Assembly: GCA_963800865.1 (NCBI GenBank)
Contig: CAWDCL010000004.1
Location: forward strand, 1,550,001-1,614,000
Length of the DNA stretch: 64,000 bases
Source: JALOKP01 sp963800865
GTDB taxonomy: Bacteria; Acidobacteriota; Polarisedimenticolia; J045
Reading direction: 5' to 3'
Shown: in pieces, positions 53,465-62,638 of the stretch
Layout: each line of letters starts with the position of its first letter
How positions within the stretch are numbered: the stretch's first letter is position 1
Translations under genes and position numbers: made by a program
The notes under the pieces: model-generated
What the model saw: the letters and a program-made list of their open reading frames with translations, nothing else
The model's database searches: none
What the model was told of the DNA's origin: nothing

Positions 53465-53929
53465 ATGCAGATCATCCTTCGCGAAGACGTGCCCCACCTC
53501 GGCCGCCGCGGCGACGTCGTCAAGGTCGCCGACGGGTATGCCCGCAACTTCCTGCTCCCCAAGCGGCTCGCCTACCTGGTGACCGCGGGGATCAAGAAGC
53601 AGATCGACTCCGAGGGCCGCGCCAAGTCCGCCCGGGACGCGCGCGAGCAGCGCGATGCCGAAGCGCTGGCCCAGCGGCTGCGCGAGGTGCAGCTGGTGCG
53701 CCTGTTCCGCAAGGCCGGCGAAACCGGCGTGTTCTACGGCTCGGTGACGGCGGCCGACATCGCCGTCGCGCTCGAGGCGCAGGGCTTCACGGTCGACAAG
53801 CGCAACGTCCGGCTCGACGATCCGATCAAGCGGCCGGGCACCTACCGCGTGCCGGTCCACGTCTACCGCGACGTCAACGTCGAGTTGATCGTGGAGGTCG
53901 AGCCCGAGGACGCCGCGGCGACGCCGTGA
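53465..53929 (+). CDS. rplI: Ribosomal protein bL9
   Basis: The 154-residue protein has the N-terminal rRNA-binding domain (MQIILREDVPHLGRRGDVVKVADGYARNFLLPK), a long central helix and the C-terminal domain (GVFYGSVTAADIAVAL). CGGAGGAG precedes the ATG. Its TGA overlaps the GTG of the next gene. Confidence 0.97.
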   Translation: MQIILREDVPHLGRRGDVVKVADGYARNFLLPKRLAYLVTAGIKKQIDSEGRAKSARDAREQRDAEALAQRLREVQLVRLFRKAGETGVFYGSVTAADIAVALEAQGFTVDKRNVRLDDPIKRPGTYRVPVHVYRDVNVELIVEVEPEDAAATP

Positions 53930-54447
53930 GCGCCCCGGTCAAGGGCCAGGCTGGAAAGCGCGAGCCGGGCGGCGGGAAGAGCCCCGTCCGGCTCGGTTCC
54001 GCCCAGATCGGCCGCGGCCTCGCGGCGGCGGCCGCCGGCTGGCTCGTTCCCGGACTCGGCCACTGGGTCGTCGGGGCCCGTCGCAAGGCCCTGATCTTCT
54101 TCGCAATCGTCACGGCGACGATCACGACCGGCTTTGCGCTGGGCGGGAACCTCTCGGTTGCCGATCCGAGGACGCCGGTCATCTCGCGGCTGCAGGTCGC
54201 CACGAATCTCGCGATGGGGCCGATCGAGCCGGTGATGAGGAAGGCTCTCTACGGCGCGCTCGCCTACCGCGCCGACGAGGCCTTCGTGCCCGGCCCGCAG
54301 CGCCAGGCCCTCGAGCGGCGGCGCGCGCGCTCCTTCTCCACCTGGAGCGCGTTCGGCACCACCTACCTGCTCTCCGCGGGCCTGCTGAACATCCTGCTCC
54401 TGCTCGACGCCTGGGACATCGCGATCGGGCGCAAGTCGAAGGACTGA
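53926..54447 (+). CDS. Membrane protein downstream of rplI (DUF6677-like)
   Basis: The 173-residue protein has a basic N-terminus and three hydrophobic segments: about 30-47 (AAAAGWLVPGLGHWVVG), 51-68 and 140-160. The GWLVPGLGHW motif and the position after rplI resemble short acidobacterial membrane proteins I associate with DUF6677; that family name is from memory. GTG 53926 overlaps the rplI stop (GTGA), so expression follows the ribosomal operon. Function unknown. Confidence 0.65.
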   Translation: MSAPVKGQAGKREPGGGKSPVRLGSAQIGRGLAAAAAGWLVPGLGHWVVGARRKALIFFAIVTATITTGFALGGNLSVADPRTPVISRLQVATNLAMGPIEPVMRKALYGALAYRADEAFVPGPQRQALERRRARSFSTWSAFGTTYLLSAGLLNILLLLDAWDIAIGRKSKD

Positions 54448-54461
54448 GGACCGAGGTCGCC

Positions 54462-54626
54462 GTGCTGCTGCTGCTCAACCTCGTCTGGTTCTCCACGCTG
54501 GTGAGCGTCTTCTTCGCCACGCTCGCCGGGCAGAAGGAACGCCGTCTCAAGATGGGGCTCGTCATCTGGGGCGCGATGGTGCTGGGCAGCATCGTCCTCG
54601 CGTTTCTGATGGCCCCGATCAGCTGA
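54462..54626 (+). CDS. 54-residue two-helix membrane protein
   Basis: GTG 54462 begins a 54-residue protein with a first hydrophobic helix (LLLLNLVWFSTLVSVFFATL), a short basic turn (GQKERRLKMG) and a second helix (LVIWGAMVLGSIVLAFLMA). GAGG lies a few bases upstream. It sits 14 nt after one membrane-protein gene and 8 nt before the vanZ-like gene, so it is probably co-transcribed. The compact spacing and the hydrophobic hairpin pattern support a real gene; I know no family. Confidence 0.55.
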   Translation: MLLLLNLVWFSTLVSVFFATLAGQKERRLKMGLVIWGAMVLGSIVLAFLMAPIS

Positions 54627-54634
54627 GGCGGGAC

Positions 54635-55033
54635 ATGGCCGGCGACATCTCGGCGTCCACGGTGCCCCGCCCGGGCGCCTCGCCGCGCTGGCGCCTCGCG
54701 GCCCCGCTGGCGCTGATGGCAGCGATCGCGCTCGCCTCGCACGCGCCGCTGCCGGTCCACCTTCCGGGCTCCAGCGACAAGCTGCTCCACGCGGCCGTCT
54801 TCGGGCTGCTGGCGGCGCTCTGGTACTGGGCCCGGCAGGGCTCGGACGGGGCCGGTCGCGCGGTGGCGACCGCGGTCGTGCTGGCCGTCTTCTGGGGTGC
54901 GCTCGACGAGCTGCACCAGGCCTTCGTGCCGGGTCGGACCGCGGACCCGCTCGATCTGCTGGCCGACGCCGCCGGCGCGGCGCTGGCCGCGCTCGCCTGC
55001 CTCGCGGCCGCGCGCGCGCGCGGCCGCGGCTGA
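54635..55033 (+). CDS. VanZ-like membrane protein
   Basis: The 132-residue protein has four hydrophobic segments and the VanZ signature: SSDKLLHAAVFGLLAALW (DKxxH), then GALDELHQAFVPGRTADPLDLLADAAGA. VanZ-like proteins are small membrane proteins of unclear biochemical role, named after a teicoplanin-resistance gene; no resistance role is implied here. It follows the 54-residue gene by 8 nt and precedes the DHH gene by 11 nt. Confidence 0.85.
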   Translation: MAGDISASTVPRPGASPRWRLAAPLALMAAIALASHAPLPVHLPGSSDKLLHAAVFGLLAALWYWARQGSDGAGRAVATAVVLAVFWGALDELHQAFVPGRTADPLDLLADAAGAALAALACLAAARARGRG

Positions 55034-55044
55034 GGCGCCGGCCG

Positions 55045-56440
55045 ATGCGGAACGTGATCGTCACGCAGAGCATCTCCCACGCCACGCTGCTGATGCAGGC
55101 GATGGGGACGCCGCCGGCGGACCTGCTCTTCGTGGTCGAATCGATCGAGCTCGAGCGCTACCTCAAGCGCAAGGGGTACAGCGCGATCCGCGGCTCGCTG
55201 CGCGCCCGCGAGGTCTACCGCCAGGCCCTGCCGGCCCAGCTGCTGGTGATCTCGCTGCGCGACGTGCGGCGGCTGCGCGGCGTGCTCGAGGCGGTCGACC
55301 GCGAGCGCGGCGACACGCCGGTGCTGGTGCTGTCGGTCCCGCCGCTCGAGACGCTTCCGATCGAACCCGCAGCCTACCCGTGGGCCCTCTTCGTCCCCGT
55401 GGCGTCCCAGTTCCAGGGGGCGGTCAAGACCGACATGCGGCTGGCCCGGGCGCGGGTCCGGGTGCGGCGCCTGCGCGAGGTGGTGGGGGACAACACCCGG
55501 GCGCTGATCCTGCTGCAGGACGACCCCGATCCGGACGGGATCGCGTCTGGGACTGGCGCTGCGGACCCTGCTCGGGCGCAACCGGAACACGATGCCGATG
55601 GCCTCGTTCGGCAAGGTGACGCGGCCCGAGAACATCGCGATGCTGGGGGTGCTCGACATCCAGGTCCGGGAGATCCGGCCCGAGGACCTCGCCCTGTGGG
55701 ACCGCGTCGTGATGGTCGACGTCCAGCCGCCGCACCTGCGCCGGCCGCTCCCGCGGGTCGACGCAGTGATCGACCACCACCCCGCACAGACCTCGTACGA
55801 CGCCCGCTACATCGATGTCCGGAACCACTACGGCGCCACCGCCACGATCCTGCTCGAGTACCTGCGCGCGGAGGGGATCAAGGTCAACGAGCGGCTGGCG
55901 ACGGCGATGATGTACGCGATCCGGACCGACACCCTGCTGCTCGATCGGCCGGTGACCGACGCCGACGTCGAGGCCTTCACCTACCTCTACGCGCGCGCCA
56001 ACATCAACTGGATCCGGAAGATCGAGCGGCCTGCGCTGCCCCGCGAGACGCTCGTCTCGTTTGCCGCCGGGCTGCAGGGCGCGCGGATCGAGGACAAGGT
56101 CCTGTTCAGCCACCTCGGCCCGGTCAGCCGCGAGGACATCGTCCCGCAGCTCGCCGATTTCTGCCTGCAGGTCGAAGGGGCCGACTGGTCGGCCGTCTCG
56201 GGCGTCTTCGAGGACGAGCTGATCATCTCGGTGCGCAACGTCGGCTACGTGCAGAAGGCGGGGACCGCCGTCAAGGCGGCCTTCGCCGAATTCGGCTCGG
56301 CGGGCGGGCACCGTTCGATGGCGAAGGCGGTCCTGCCCCTGGCCCGGCTGCCGCTCCCGCCCGGACCGGAACTGTACCGGATGCTCGAGGACCGGTTGCT
56401 CGGGGTGCTGCGCGGCGCGTCGCCCGTCGCGGCCGGCTGA
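55045..56440 (+). CDS. DHH-family phosphoesterase with N-terminal RCK/TrkA-N-like domain (frameshifted)
   Basis: Restored length is about 464 residues. The N-terminal 130 residues look like a Rossmann RCK/TrkA-N-like domain. The catalytic part has LQDDPDPDGIASGLALR and VIDHHPAQ, the metal-binding motifs of DHH nanoRNase / PAP phosphatase / c-di-AMP hydrolase proteins, and a C-terminal DHHA1 domain with GSAGGHRSMAKA. The frame breaks at the G3 run 55549-55551; removing one G joins DGIASG to LALRTLLGR. I treat the break as a sequence error. Substrate (short RNA, PAP or c-di-AMP) cannot be told. Confidence 0.8.
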
Positions 56441-56448
56441 CCGGCGCT

Positions 56449-57729
56449 CTATCTCCCGGGGGTCCGGCTGGCGACCTTGAGCGCGTAGGCGCGCAGTACG
56501 GCCGTCCTGGAGGGCGGCCGGCTGGTCGCGGCGACGAGCAGATCCCCCGCGATGGCCGGAGCGGCGACGAACTGCTGCTCCTCGCCGGCGTCGATGCGGC
56601 CCGCGGGCCTTCCCTCGAGCAGGTCGAAGAAGAGCACGCTCGGAGCGGTCGACGGCTGCAGCGCGGTGAAGATCCGCCAGCGCAGCGGGGTCGTGGTCAG
56701 CCGGTGCTCCGCGCGCGCGCGCCAGATCAGGTGGCCGCTCCGCATCTCGAAGGCGTAGAGAAAAGTGTCCCAGCAGGGTACGAGGACCAGCGGCGCCGCG
56801 AACAGCGGTGCGGCCGAGACCCTGCCGCCCAGGTGCTGTTCCCAGTCGAGATGGAAACGCATCGTGCCGCGACGCAGGGGGCGGACGCGCCACGCCGCGA
56901 CCCCGCGCTCGCGGGCCGCGACCGCGATCCCGTCGGTGGCGGCGGCGGTCGCCGGGTCGAGGTCGCGCGGCGCATTCCGGCGCGGGACCGAGCCGACGCG
57001 CGCGGCGCGCCGCTCGGGGCCGATCACCGCAACGACCGAGCCCGCAACGCGAACCAGCGGCGGGCTGATCTCCTGCTGCATCTCGATCGTCCCGGCGCGC
57101 GCGGCCGCGCCGTCGAAGACCGCGATCCGGCCCCGGGGCAGGGGGACGTACCAGCGCGATCCGTCCTCGCCTTCGGGCGGCATGGCGAGGGGCGGCCCGA
57201 CGGGGCGCTCCTCCAGGCCGGCGGCCGCGAGCGTTGCCCCGCTGCCGGGCAACAGCAGTTCGAAGCGGGCCGTGCCGTCGCCGTCGAGGCCGGCCCAGGC
57301 GATCGGCGCGGTGGCCCCGGTGGCCCCGAAGCCGGGAATCGGATCGGACTCGAGCCCGCTCCCGGACACGTCGTCCCGGCGCCAGGCGAGCGAGCCGTCC
57401 GCGGCGCGCCGCGCCTCGAGCGCGCTTCCGAACGGGACCAGGAACAGGGCGGCGGGCGCACCGCCGGCCGCGCCGGCGGCCTCGGCGCCGGGCAGGGCGC
57501 GCACCGCGCCGGCGGGGATCCCGTCGAGGTCCACCCGCCAGGCCTCGAGCGCTTCGACGGTCGGGGGCGCGACGGGCCCGCTGCGGACGGGTGCGGCCGC
57601 CGGGGATCCGGTGGCGGCGACGGGATCGGCGGGGAGGCCGGCGGGGCCCGCGAAGCACGCGGCGATGGCGGCAGCGGAGAAGGCAGCGGCGACCGCGAAG
57701 GTGCGCACGAGCGGGACGGACGCGAACAT
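56449..57729 (-). CDS. Secreted beta-propeller protein (PQQ/YVTN-like repeats)
   Basis: The 426-residue protein has a signal peptide (SAAAIAACFAG, possible lipobox-type Cys near 25). It is beta-rich with repeated blades such as LYAFEMRSGHLIWRARAEHRLTTTPLRW and ALEARRAADGSLAWR, as in PQQ-binding-like propellers (BamB-like). It lies alone on the minus strand between DHH and hisS, converging on the DHH gene 8 nt away. Probably a periplasmic binding or scaffold protein; function unknown. Confidence 0.7.
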   Translation of the reverse strand: MFASVPLVRTFAVAAAFSAAAIAACFAGPAGLPADPVAATGSPAAAPVRSGPVAPPTVEALEAWRVDLDGIPAGAVRALPGAEAAGAAGGAPAALFLVPFGSALEARRAADGSLAWRRDDVSGSGLESDPIPGFGATGATAPIAWAGLDGDGTARFELLLPGSGATLAAAGLEERPVGPPLAMPPEGEDGSRWYVPLPRGRIAVFDGAAARAGTIEMQQEISPPLVRVAGSVVAVIGPERRAARVGSVPRRNAPRDLDPATAAATDGIAVAARERGVAAWRVRPLRRGTMRFHLDWEQHLGGRVSAAPLFAAPLVLVPCWDTFLYAFEMRSGHLIWRARAEHRLTTTPLRWRIFTALQPSTAPSVLFFDLLEGRPAGRIDAGEEQQFVAAPAIAGDLLVAATSRPPSRTAVLRAYALKVASRTPGR

Positions 57730-57888
57730 CGGCGAAGGTTACCCCGGATCATTCTCGAGGGGTCGGCGGCCCCGGCGGGCCCGGCCTGCCGGGCGCAGCG
57801 CCCCGCCGGGAGCGCCAAGCCTGGCGGCGGGCGGGCGTGCGGCGGTGCCGTAGAATGCGAGGCTCGCGCCCGCTTCCGGAGGATCGTC
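57730..57888. promoter_or_regulatory. Divergent region between the propeller gene and hisS
   Basis: The 159-bp gap contains a hairpin GCCCGG/CCGGGC (57779-57784 and 57789-57794) and TAGAAT at 57851-57856, a candidate -10 for hisS 33 nt before its GTG. No clear -35 box is present. Confidence 0.35.
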
Positions 57889-59164
57889 GTGCCCGCCCGC
57901 TACCAGACCCTTCGCGGCTTTCGTGACCTCCTGCCCGGCGAGACCGAGCACTGGCAGCGCTTCGAGACCGGCGCGCGCGACCTGTTCCGGCGCTATGCCT
58001 TCCGCGAGATCCGCCCGCCGCACCTCGAGGCGACCGAGCTGTTCGTGCGCTCGGTCGGCGAGGCGACCGACATCGTGGGTAAGGAGATGTTCACGATGGA
58101 CGCCGGGCGAGGGGGAGACGGTCACGCTCCGCCCCGAGATCACCGCCTCGGTCTGCCGGGCCTGGGTCCAGCATTCGCTCGACCGAGCCGGCCTGTCGCG
58201 CTTCTTCTACATCGGGCCGGCCTTCCGGAAGGAGCGGCCGCAGAAGGGCCGGCTCCGGCAGTTCCACCAGGCCGGGGTCGAGGTGCTGGGGGAGGCCTCG
58301 CCGGAGACCGACGTCGAGGTGATCGCCGTCGGCGTCGACCTGGTGGCGCTGGCCGGCGTGAAGGAATGGCGGCTGCTGCTCAACAGCATCGGCGACCCGG
58401 CCTGCCGGCCGGCCTACCGGGCCGCGCTCGTCGCCTTCCTCGAGGCGCGGCGCGAACTGCTCTGCGGCGAGTGCCAGGACCGGATCGAGCGCAACCCGCT
58501 GCGCGTGCTCGACTGCAAGAAGGAACCCTGCCAGGCCGCGACGGCCGGCGCGCCGTCGACGGTCGACCACCTGTGCGACGCCTGCCGCATCCACTTCGCC
58601 GGCGTGCGGCGCGGGCTCGACCTGCTGGCGATCCCCTACGAGCTGTCGCCGCGCCTGGTGCGCGGCCTCGACTACTACGTGCGGACGACGTTCGAGATCC
58701 AGGCCGGCGGCCTCGGGGCGCAGAACGCGGTGCTGGGCGGCGGGCGCTACGACAACCTGGTCGCCGAGCTGGGCGGCAGCGACGTGCCGGGGATCGGCTG
58801 GGCGGCCGGGATCGAGCGGCTGCTGATCGCCGCCGGCAAGGAGGGCGAACAGGCCCCGGCCGCGCTCGACGCGTTCGTCGTGACGCTCGGCGAGCGGGCG
58901 CGCGAGTGCGCGCTGCCGCTGGTCCAGGCGCTGCGCACGCGGGGCCTCGCGGTCAGCTGGGACCCGGCGGGCCGCGGCCTCGGCGGGCAGATGAAGCGTG
59001 CCGGGCGGTCCGGAGCGCGGTTCGCGGTGCTCGTCGGCGACGACGAGCTGGACCGCGGACGGGCGACGCTGAAGGACCTGGCGAGCGGCGAGCAGGGCGA
59101 GGGGCCGCTCGACCCGGACGCGCTGGTGCGCTTCGTGCGCGAGAAGATGGAGACGACGCGATGA
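57889..59164 (+). CDS. hisS: Histidyl-tRNA synthetase (frameshifted)
   Basis: Restored length is about 424 residues. The class II core is clear: TLRGFRDLLPGE near the start, motif 2 FRKERPQKGRLRQFHQ, LVRGLDYYVRTTFE and GGGRYDNLV, with the C-terminal anticodon-binding domain. Start GTG 57889 follows GGAGG. The frame breaks in the G3 run 58105-58107; removing one G gives AGEGETVTLRPEIT, the family sequence. Histidyl-tRNA synthetase is essential, so I read this as a sequence error. The stop overlaps the aspS ATG (ATGA). Confidence 0.93.
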
Positions 59165-60924
59165 ACGGCGAGCGGCGGGTGCGGACCTGGTGCGGGAGCC
59201 TGCGCCCGGAACACGAGGGACAGACGGTCCGGCTGAACGGCTGGATGCACCGGCGGCGCGACTTCGGCGGGCTGGTCTTCGTCGACGTGCGCGACCGGAG
59301 CGGGATCGTGCAGGTCGTCTTCGACCCCGCGTCGGGCGCGCTGCACGAGCGGGCCGGATCGCTGCGGCCCGAGACCTGCATGGAGATCGAGGGAGTCGTC
59401 ATCCCGCGCTCGGCCGAGAACCTCAACCCGAAGATGGCGACCGGCGGGGTCGAGGTCGCGGGCCGCGGCGCTGACCGTGCTGTCCGAGTCGGACGACCTG
59501 CCCGTGCAGCCGGCGGGGGTCGCAGGTCCCCAGCGAGGAGTCGCGCCTGACCTGGCGCTATCTCGACATCCGGCGCGAGGGGATGAGGGACGCGCTGGGC
59601 TTCCGCTCCGAGATGACGCGCGCGATCCGCGAGGTCCTGCACGGCGAGGGGTTCTGGGAGGTCGAGACCCCGATCCTGACCAAGTCGACGCCGGAGGGGG
59701 CCCGCGACTACCTCGTCCCGTCGCGGATCCACGCCGGGCAGTTCTACGCGCTGCCGCAGAGCCCGCAGCTCTTCAAGCAGCTGCTGATGATCGGCGGGAT
59801 CGAGCGCTACTACCAGATCGCGCGCTGCTTCCGCGACGAGGACCTGCGCGCCGACCGGCAGCCCGAGTTCACGCAGGTCGACATCGAGATGGCGTTCGTC
59901 GAGCAGGGCGACGTGATCGCGGTGGTGGAGCGGATCTTCGACCGGGCGGCCGAGCTGGCCGGCTGGAGCGTCCGCTCGCCGTTCCCGCGGATGACCTGGA
60001 ACGAGGCGATGGACCGCTACGGCGTCGACCGGCCCGACCTGCGCTTCGGGATGGAGATCCGGGACGTCACGGCCGCGGCCGGGGCGTCGGCCTTCACCGT
60101 CTTCCAGCGCGCGGTCGGGGAAGGGGGGGTCGTGCGCGGCCTCGCGGTGCCGGGGGGCGCAGGCTGGACGCGCAAGAAGCTCGACGGCGCCGAAGCGCGC
60201 GCGAAGGAACTGGGCGCGGCAGGGCTGGTCTGGCTGAAGCGCGGCCCGGAGGGGATCGCCGGCCCGGCGGTCAAGGGACTCGGCCCGGACGGCGCGACCG
60301 CGCTCGCGGCGGCAGTCGGGGCCGGGGAAGGGGACCTGGCCCTGATCGTCGCGGGACCGCGGCCGATGGTCCGCGCGGTGCTGGGGCAGCTGCGGCTGGA
60401 GGTCGCGAAGGACGAAGCGCTCGTCCCGGGGGACCACCACGCGCTGACCTGGGTCGTCGACTTCCCGCTCGTCGAGTGGGACGGCGACGCCGGGCGCTGG
60501 TTCGCGATGCACCACCCCTTCACCTCGCCGCGGGTCGAGGATCTCGAGCGGCTCGAGAGCGACCCGGGAAGCGTCCTGGCCCGGGCCTACGACATCGTGC
60601 TCGACGGAACCGAGATCGGCGGCGGCTCGATCCGGATCCACCGGCCCGACGTGCAGTCGCGGATCTTCAAGCTGCTCGGGATCGACCGAGGAGGAGGCCA
60701 GGCGACGCTTCGGCTTCCTGCTCGACGCGCTGCGCTACGGCGCGCCGCCGCACGGGGGACTGGCGCTGGGGCTCGACCGGATGGTGGCGCTGTTCCTCGG
60801 CCGCGAGTCGATCCGCGACGTGATCGCCTTCCCCAAGACGACCTCGGCCTCGTGCCTGCTGACGGACGCGCCCTCGGCGGTGGACGCGCAGCAGCTCAGG
60901 GAGCTGCACCTGCGGGTGGAGTGA
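59161..60924 (+). CDS. aspS: Aspartyl-tRNA synthetase (three frameshifts)
   Basis: Restored length is about 586 residues. Domains in order: OB-fold anticodon-binding (GWMHRRRDFGGLVFVDVRDRSG), class II core with LVPSRIHAGQFYALPQSPQ and RCFRDEDLRADRQPEFTQ, the bacterial GAD insertion, and a C-terminal core part (GLDRMVALFLG, RDVIAFPKT). The frame is broken three times by apparent extra bases: G3 at 59460-59462, G5 at 59515-59519 and C2 at 60686-60687. Each correction returns the family sequence (ALTVLSESDD, GSQVPSEESRL, IDEEEARRRFGF). Essential gene, so these are probably sequence errors. Confidence 0.92.
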
Positions 60925-60961
60925 GGCAGGCCCGCGCGGCGCCTGCTATCTTCCCCGGCCC

Positions 60962-62596
60962 ATGATCGCGCTCACCAACGTGACCAAGCAGTACGGGCGG
61001 CGCGTGCTGCTCGTCGACGCCTCGTTCCAGCTCAACCCGGGCGAGAAGGTCGGCCTCGTCGGCCCCAACGGGGCGGGCAAGACGACCATCTTCCGGATGA
61101 TCGCGGGCGAGGAGGGACCGGACCAGGGCGAGGTGTCCGTGCCGAAGCGGGTGACCGTCGCGTACCTCCGGCAGGACGTCGAGGCGATGACGGGCCGCTC
61201 GGTGCTCGACGAGGCGATCGCCGGCAGCGGTCGGCTCGGCGACCTGCACCACGAGCTGGCCGAGCTCGAGCACGCGCTCTCGGACCCCGGCCGGGCCGAC
61301 GGAATGGACGCGATCCTGGCGCGGTTCGGCGAGGTCCAGGAGGAGTACCAGCAGCGCGGAGGCTACGAGCTGGAAGCCCGCGCGCGCGAGGTCCTGCACG
61401 GGCTCGGCTTCCGGGACGCGGCGATCGATGGGGCGGTCGACGCCCTGTCCGGCGGCTGGAAGATGCGCGTCGCGATGGCGAAGGTGCTGCTCGGGGATCC
61501 CGACGTCCTGCTGCTGGACGAACCGACGAACCACCTCGACATCGAGTCGATCCTCTGGCTCGAGCAGTTCCTGGCCCAGTCGCGCGCCGCGCTGCTGATG
61601 ACCTGCCACGACCGCGACTTCATGAACCGCGTCGTCGGCCGGATCGTCGAGATCGACGGCGGCGAGCTGGTCAGCTACAGCGGCAACTACGAGTTCTACT
61701 TCGGCGAGCGGGTCCTGCGCGAGGCGCAGCGGGAGGCGGCCTACCAGCGCCAGCAGGCGAAGCTGGCCAAGGAGCAGCGCTTCATCGAGCGCTTCAGCGC
61801 TCACGCCGCGAAGGCCGCCCAGGTCCAGAGCCGCGTCAAGATGATCGAGAAGATCGAGGTCATCGAGCCGCCGCGCCGGCGCAAGCTGGTCGACTTCGAC
61901 TTCCGCACGCCGCCCCGCTCGGGCGACGAGGTCGTCGTGCTCTCCGGAATGGCCAAGTCGTACGGAGACCGCGCGATCTACGACGGCCTGGACCTGACGC
62001 TCCGTCGCGGCGAGCGCTGGTGCGTGATGGGACGCAACGGAGCCGGCAAGACGACGCTGCTCAAGATCGTCGCGGGCGCGCTGGCACCCGACGCCGGCGA
62101 GCTGCGGCTGGGGGCGGCGCTCGTGATGGGGTACTTCGCGCAGCAGTCGCTGGAGCTGCTCGACCCGCGCCTGACGGTACTCGAGCAGCTGCAGAAGGAC
62201 TTCCCGGATGCGTCGCAGGGCACGCTGAAATCGCTCCTCGGCGCCTTCCAGTTCCCGGGCGACGATGTCGAGAAGAAGATCTCCGTCCTCTCGGGCGGCG
62301 AGAAGTCGCGGCTGGTGATCGCCCGGATGCTCTTCGATCCGCCGAACTTCCTGGTGCTGGACGAGCCGACGAACCACCTCGACCTCGAGACGAAGGAGAT
62401 GCTGATCCGCGCGCTCGCGCGCTACGAGGGGACGATGCTGTTCGTCTCGCACGACCGCGAGTTCCTGCGCGGCCTCTCCACCCGCGTCCTCGAGTTGCAC
62501 CCGGACGACGACGATCCGCGGCCGCGGGTCTACCTCGGCGGCTACGCGGAATGGGTGGCGGCGACGGGCGGGGAGGCCGTCGGCGTTCACGGGTAG
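60962..62596 (+). CDS. ABC-F family ATPase (ribosome-associated)
   Basis: The 544-residue soluble protein has two ABC domains: Walker A GPNGAGKTT and GRNGAGKTT, signatures LSGGWKMRVAMAKVLL and LSGGEKSRLVIARMLF, and DEPTNHLD twice. They are joined by a charged linker (about 240-320) of the P-site tRNA interaction type. There are no membrane segments. ABC-F proteins bind the ribosomal E site and resolve stalled translation; some give antibiotic resistance, but nothing here singles that out. TATCTT at 60947-60952 with no ribosome site suggests a leaderless or near-leaderless message. Confidence 0.9.
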   Translation: MIALTNVTKQYGRRVLLVDASFQLNPGEKVGLVGPNGAGKTTIFRMIAGEEGPDQGEVSVPKRVTVAYLRQDVEAMTGRSVLDEAIAGSGRLGDLHHELAELEHALSDPGRADGMDAILARFGEVQEEYQQRGGYELEARAREVLHGLGFRDAAIDGAVDALSGGWKMRVAMAKVLLGDPDVLLLDEPTNHLDIESILWLEQFLAQSRAALLMTCHDRDFMNRVVGRIVEIDGGELVSYSGNYEFYFGERVLREAQREAAYQRQQAKLAKEQRFIERFSAHAAKAAQVQSRVKMIEKIEVIEPPRRRKLVDFDFRTPPRSGDEVVVLSGMAKSYGDRAIYDGLDLTLRRGERWCVMGRNGAGKTTLLKIVAGALAPDAGELRLGAALVMGYFAQQSLELLDPRLTVLEQLQKDFPDASQGTLKSLLGAFQFPGDDVEKKISVLSGGEKSRLVIARMLFDPPNFLVLDEPTNHLDLETKEMLIRALARYEGTMLFVSHDREFLRGLSTRVLELHPDDDDPRPRVYLGGYAEWVAATGGEAVGVHG

Positions 62597-62600
62597 CGGC

Positions 62601-62638
62601 CGCGAGTCGCGGCTCGCGCGGCGGCGGGAGCCGCCGCC
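62601..62638. terminator. Tandem hairpins between convergent genes
   Basis: Two inverted repeats fill the gap: CGCGAG/CTCGCG (62601-62606 and 62613-62618) and a perfect 8-bp stem GGCGGCGG/CCGCCGCC (62620-62627 and 62631-62638) with a GAG loop. Lying between two convergent stops, they probably terminate both transcripts. Confidence 0.55.
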
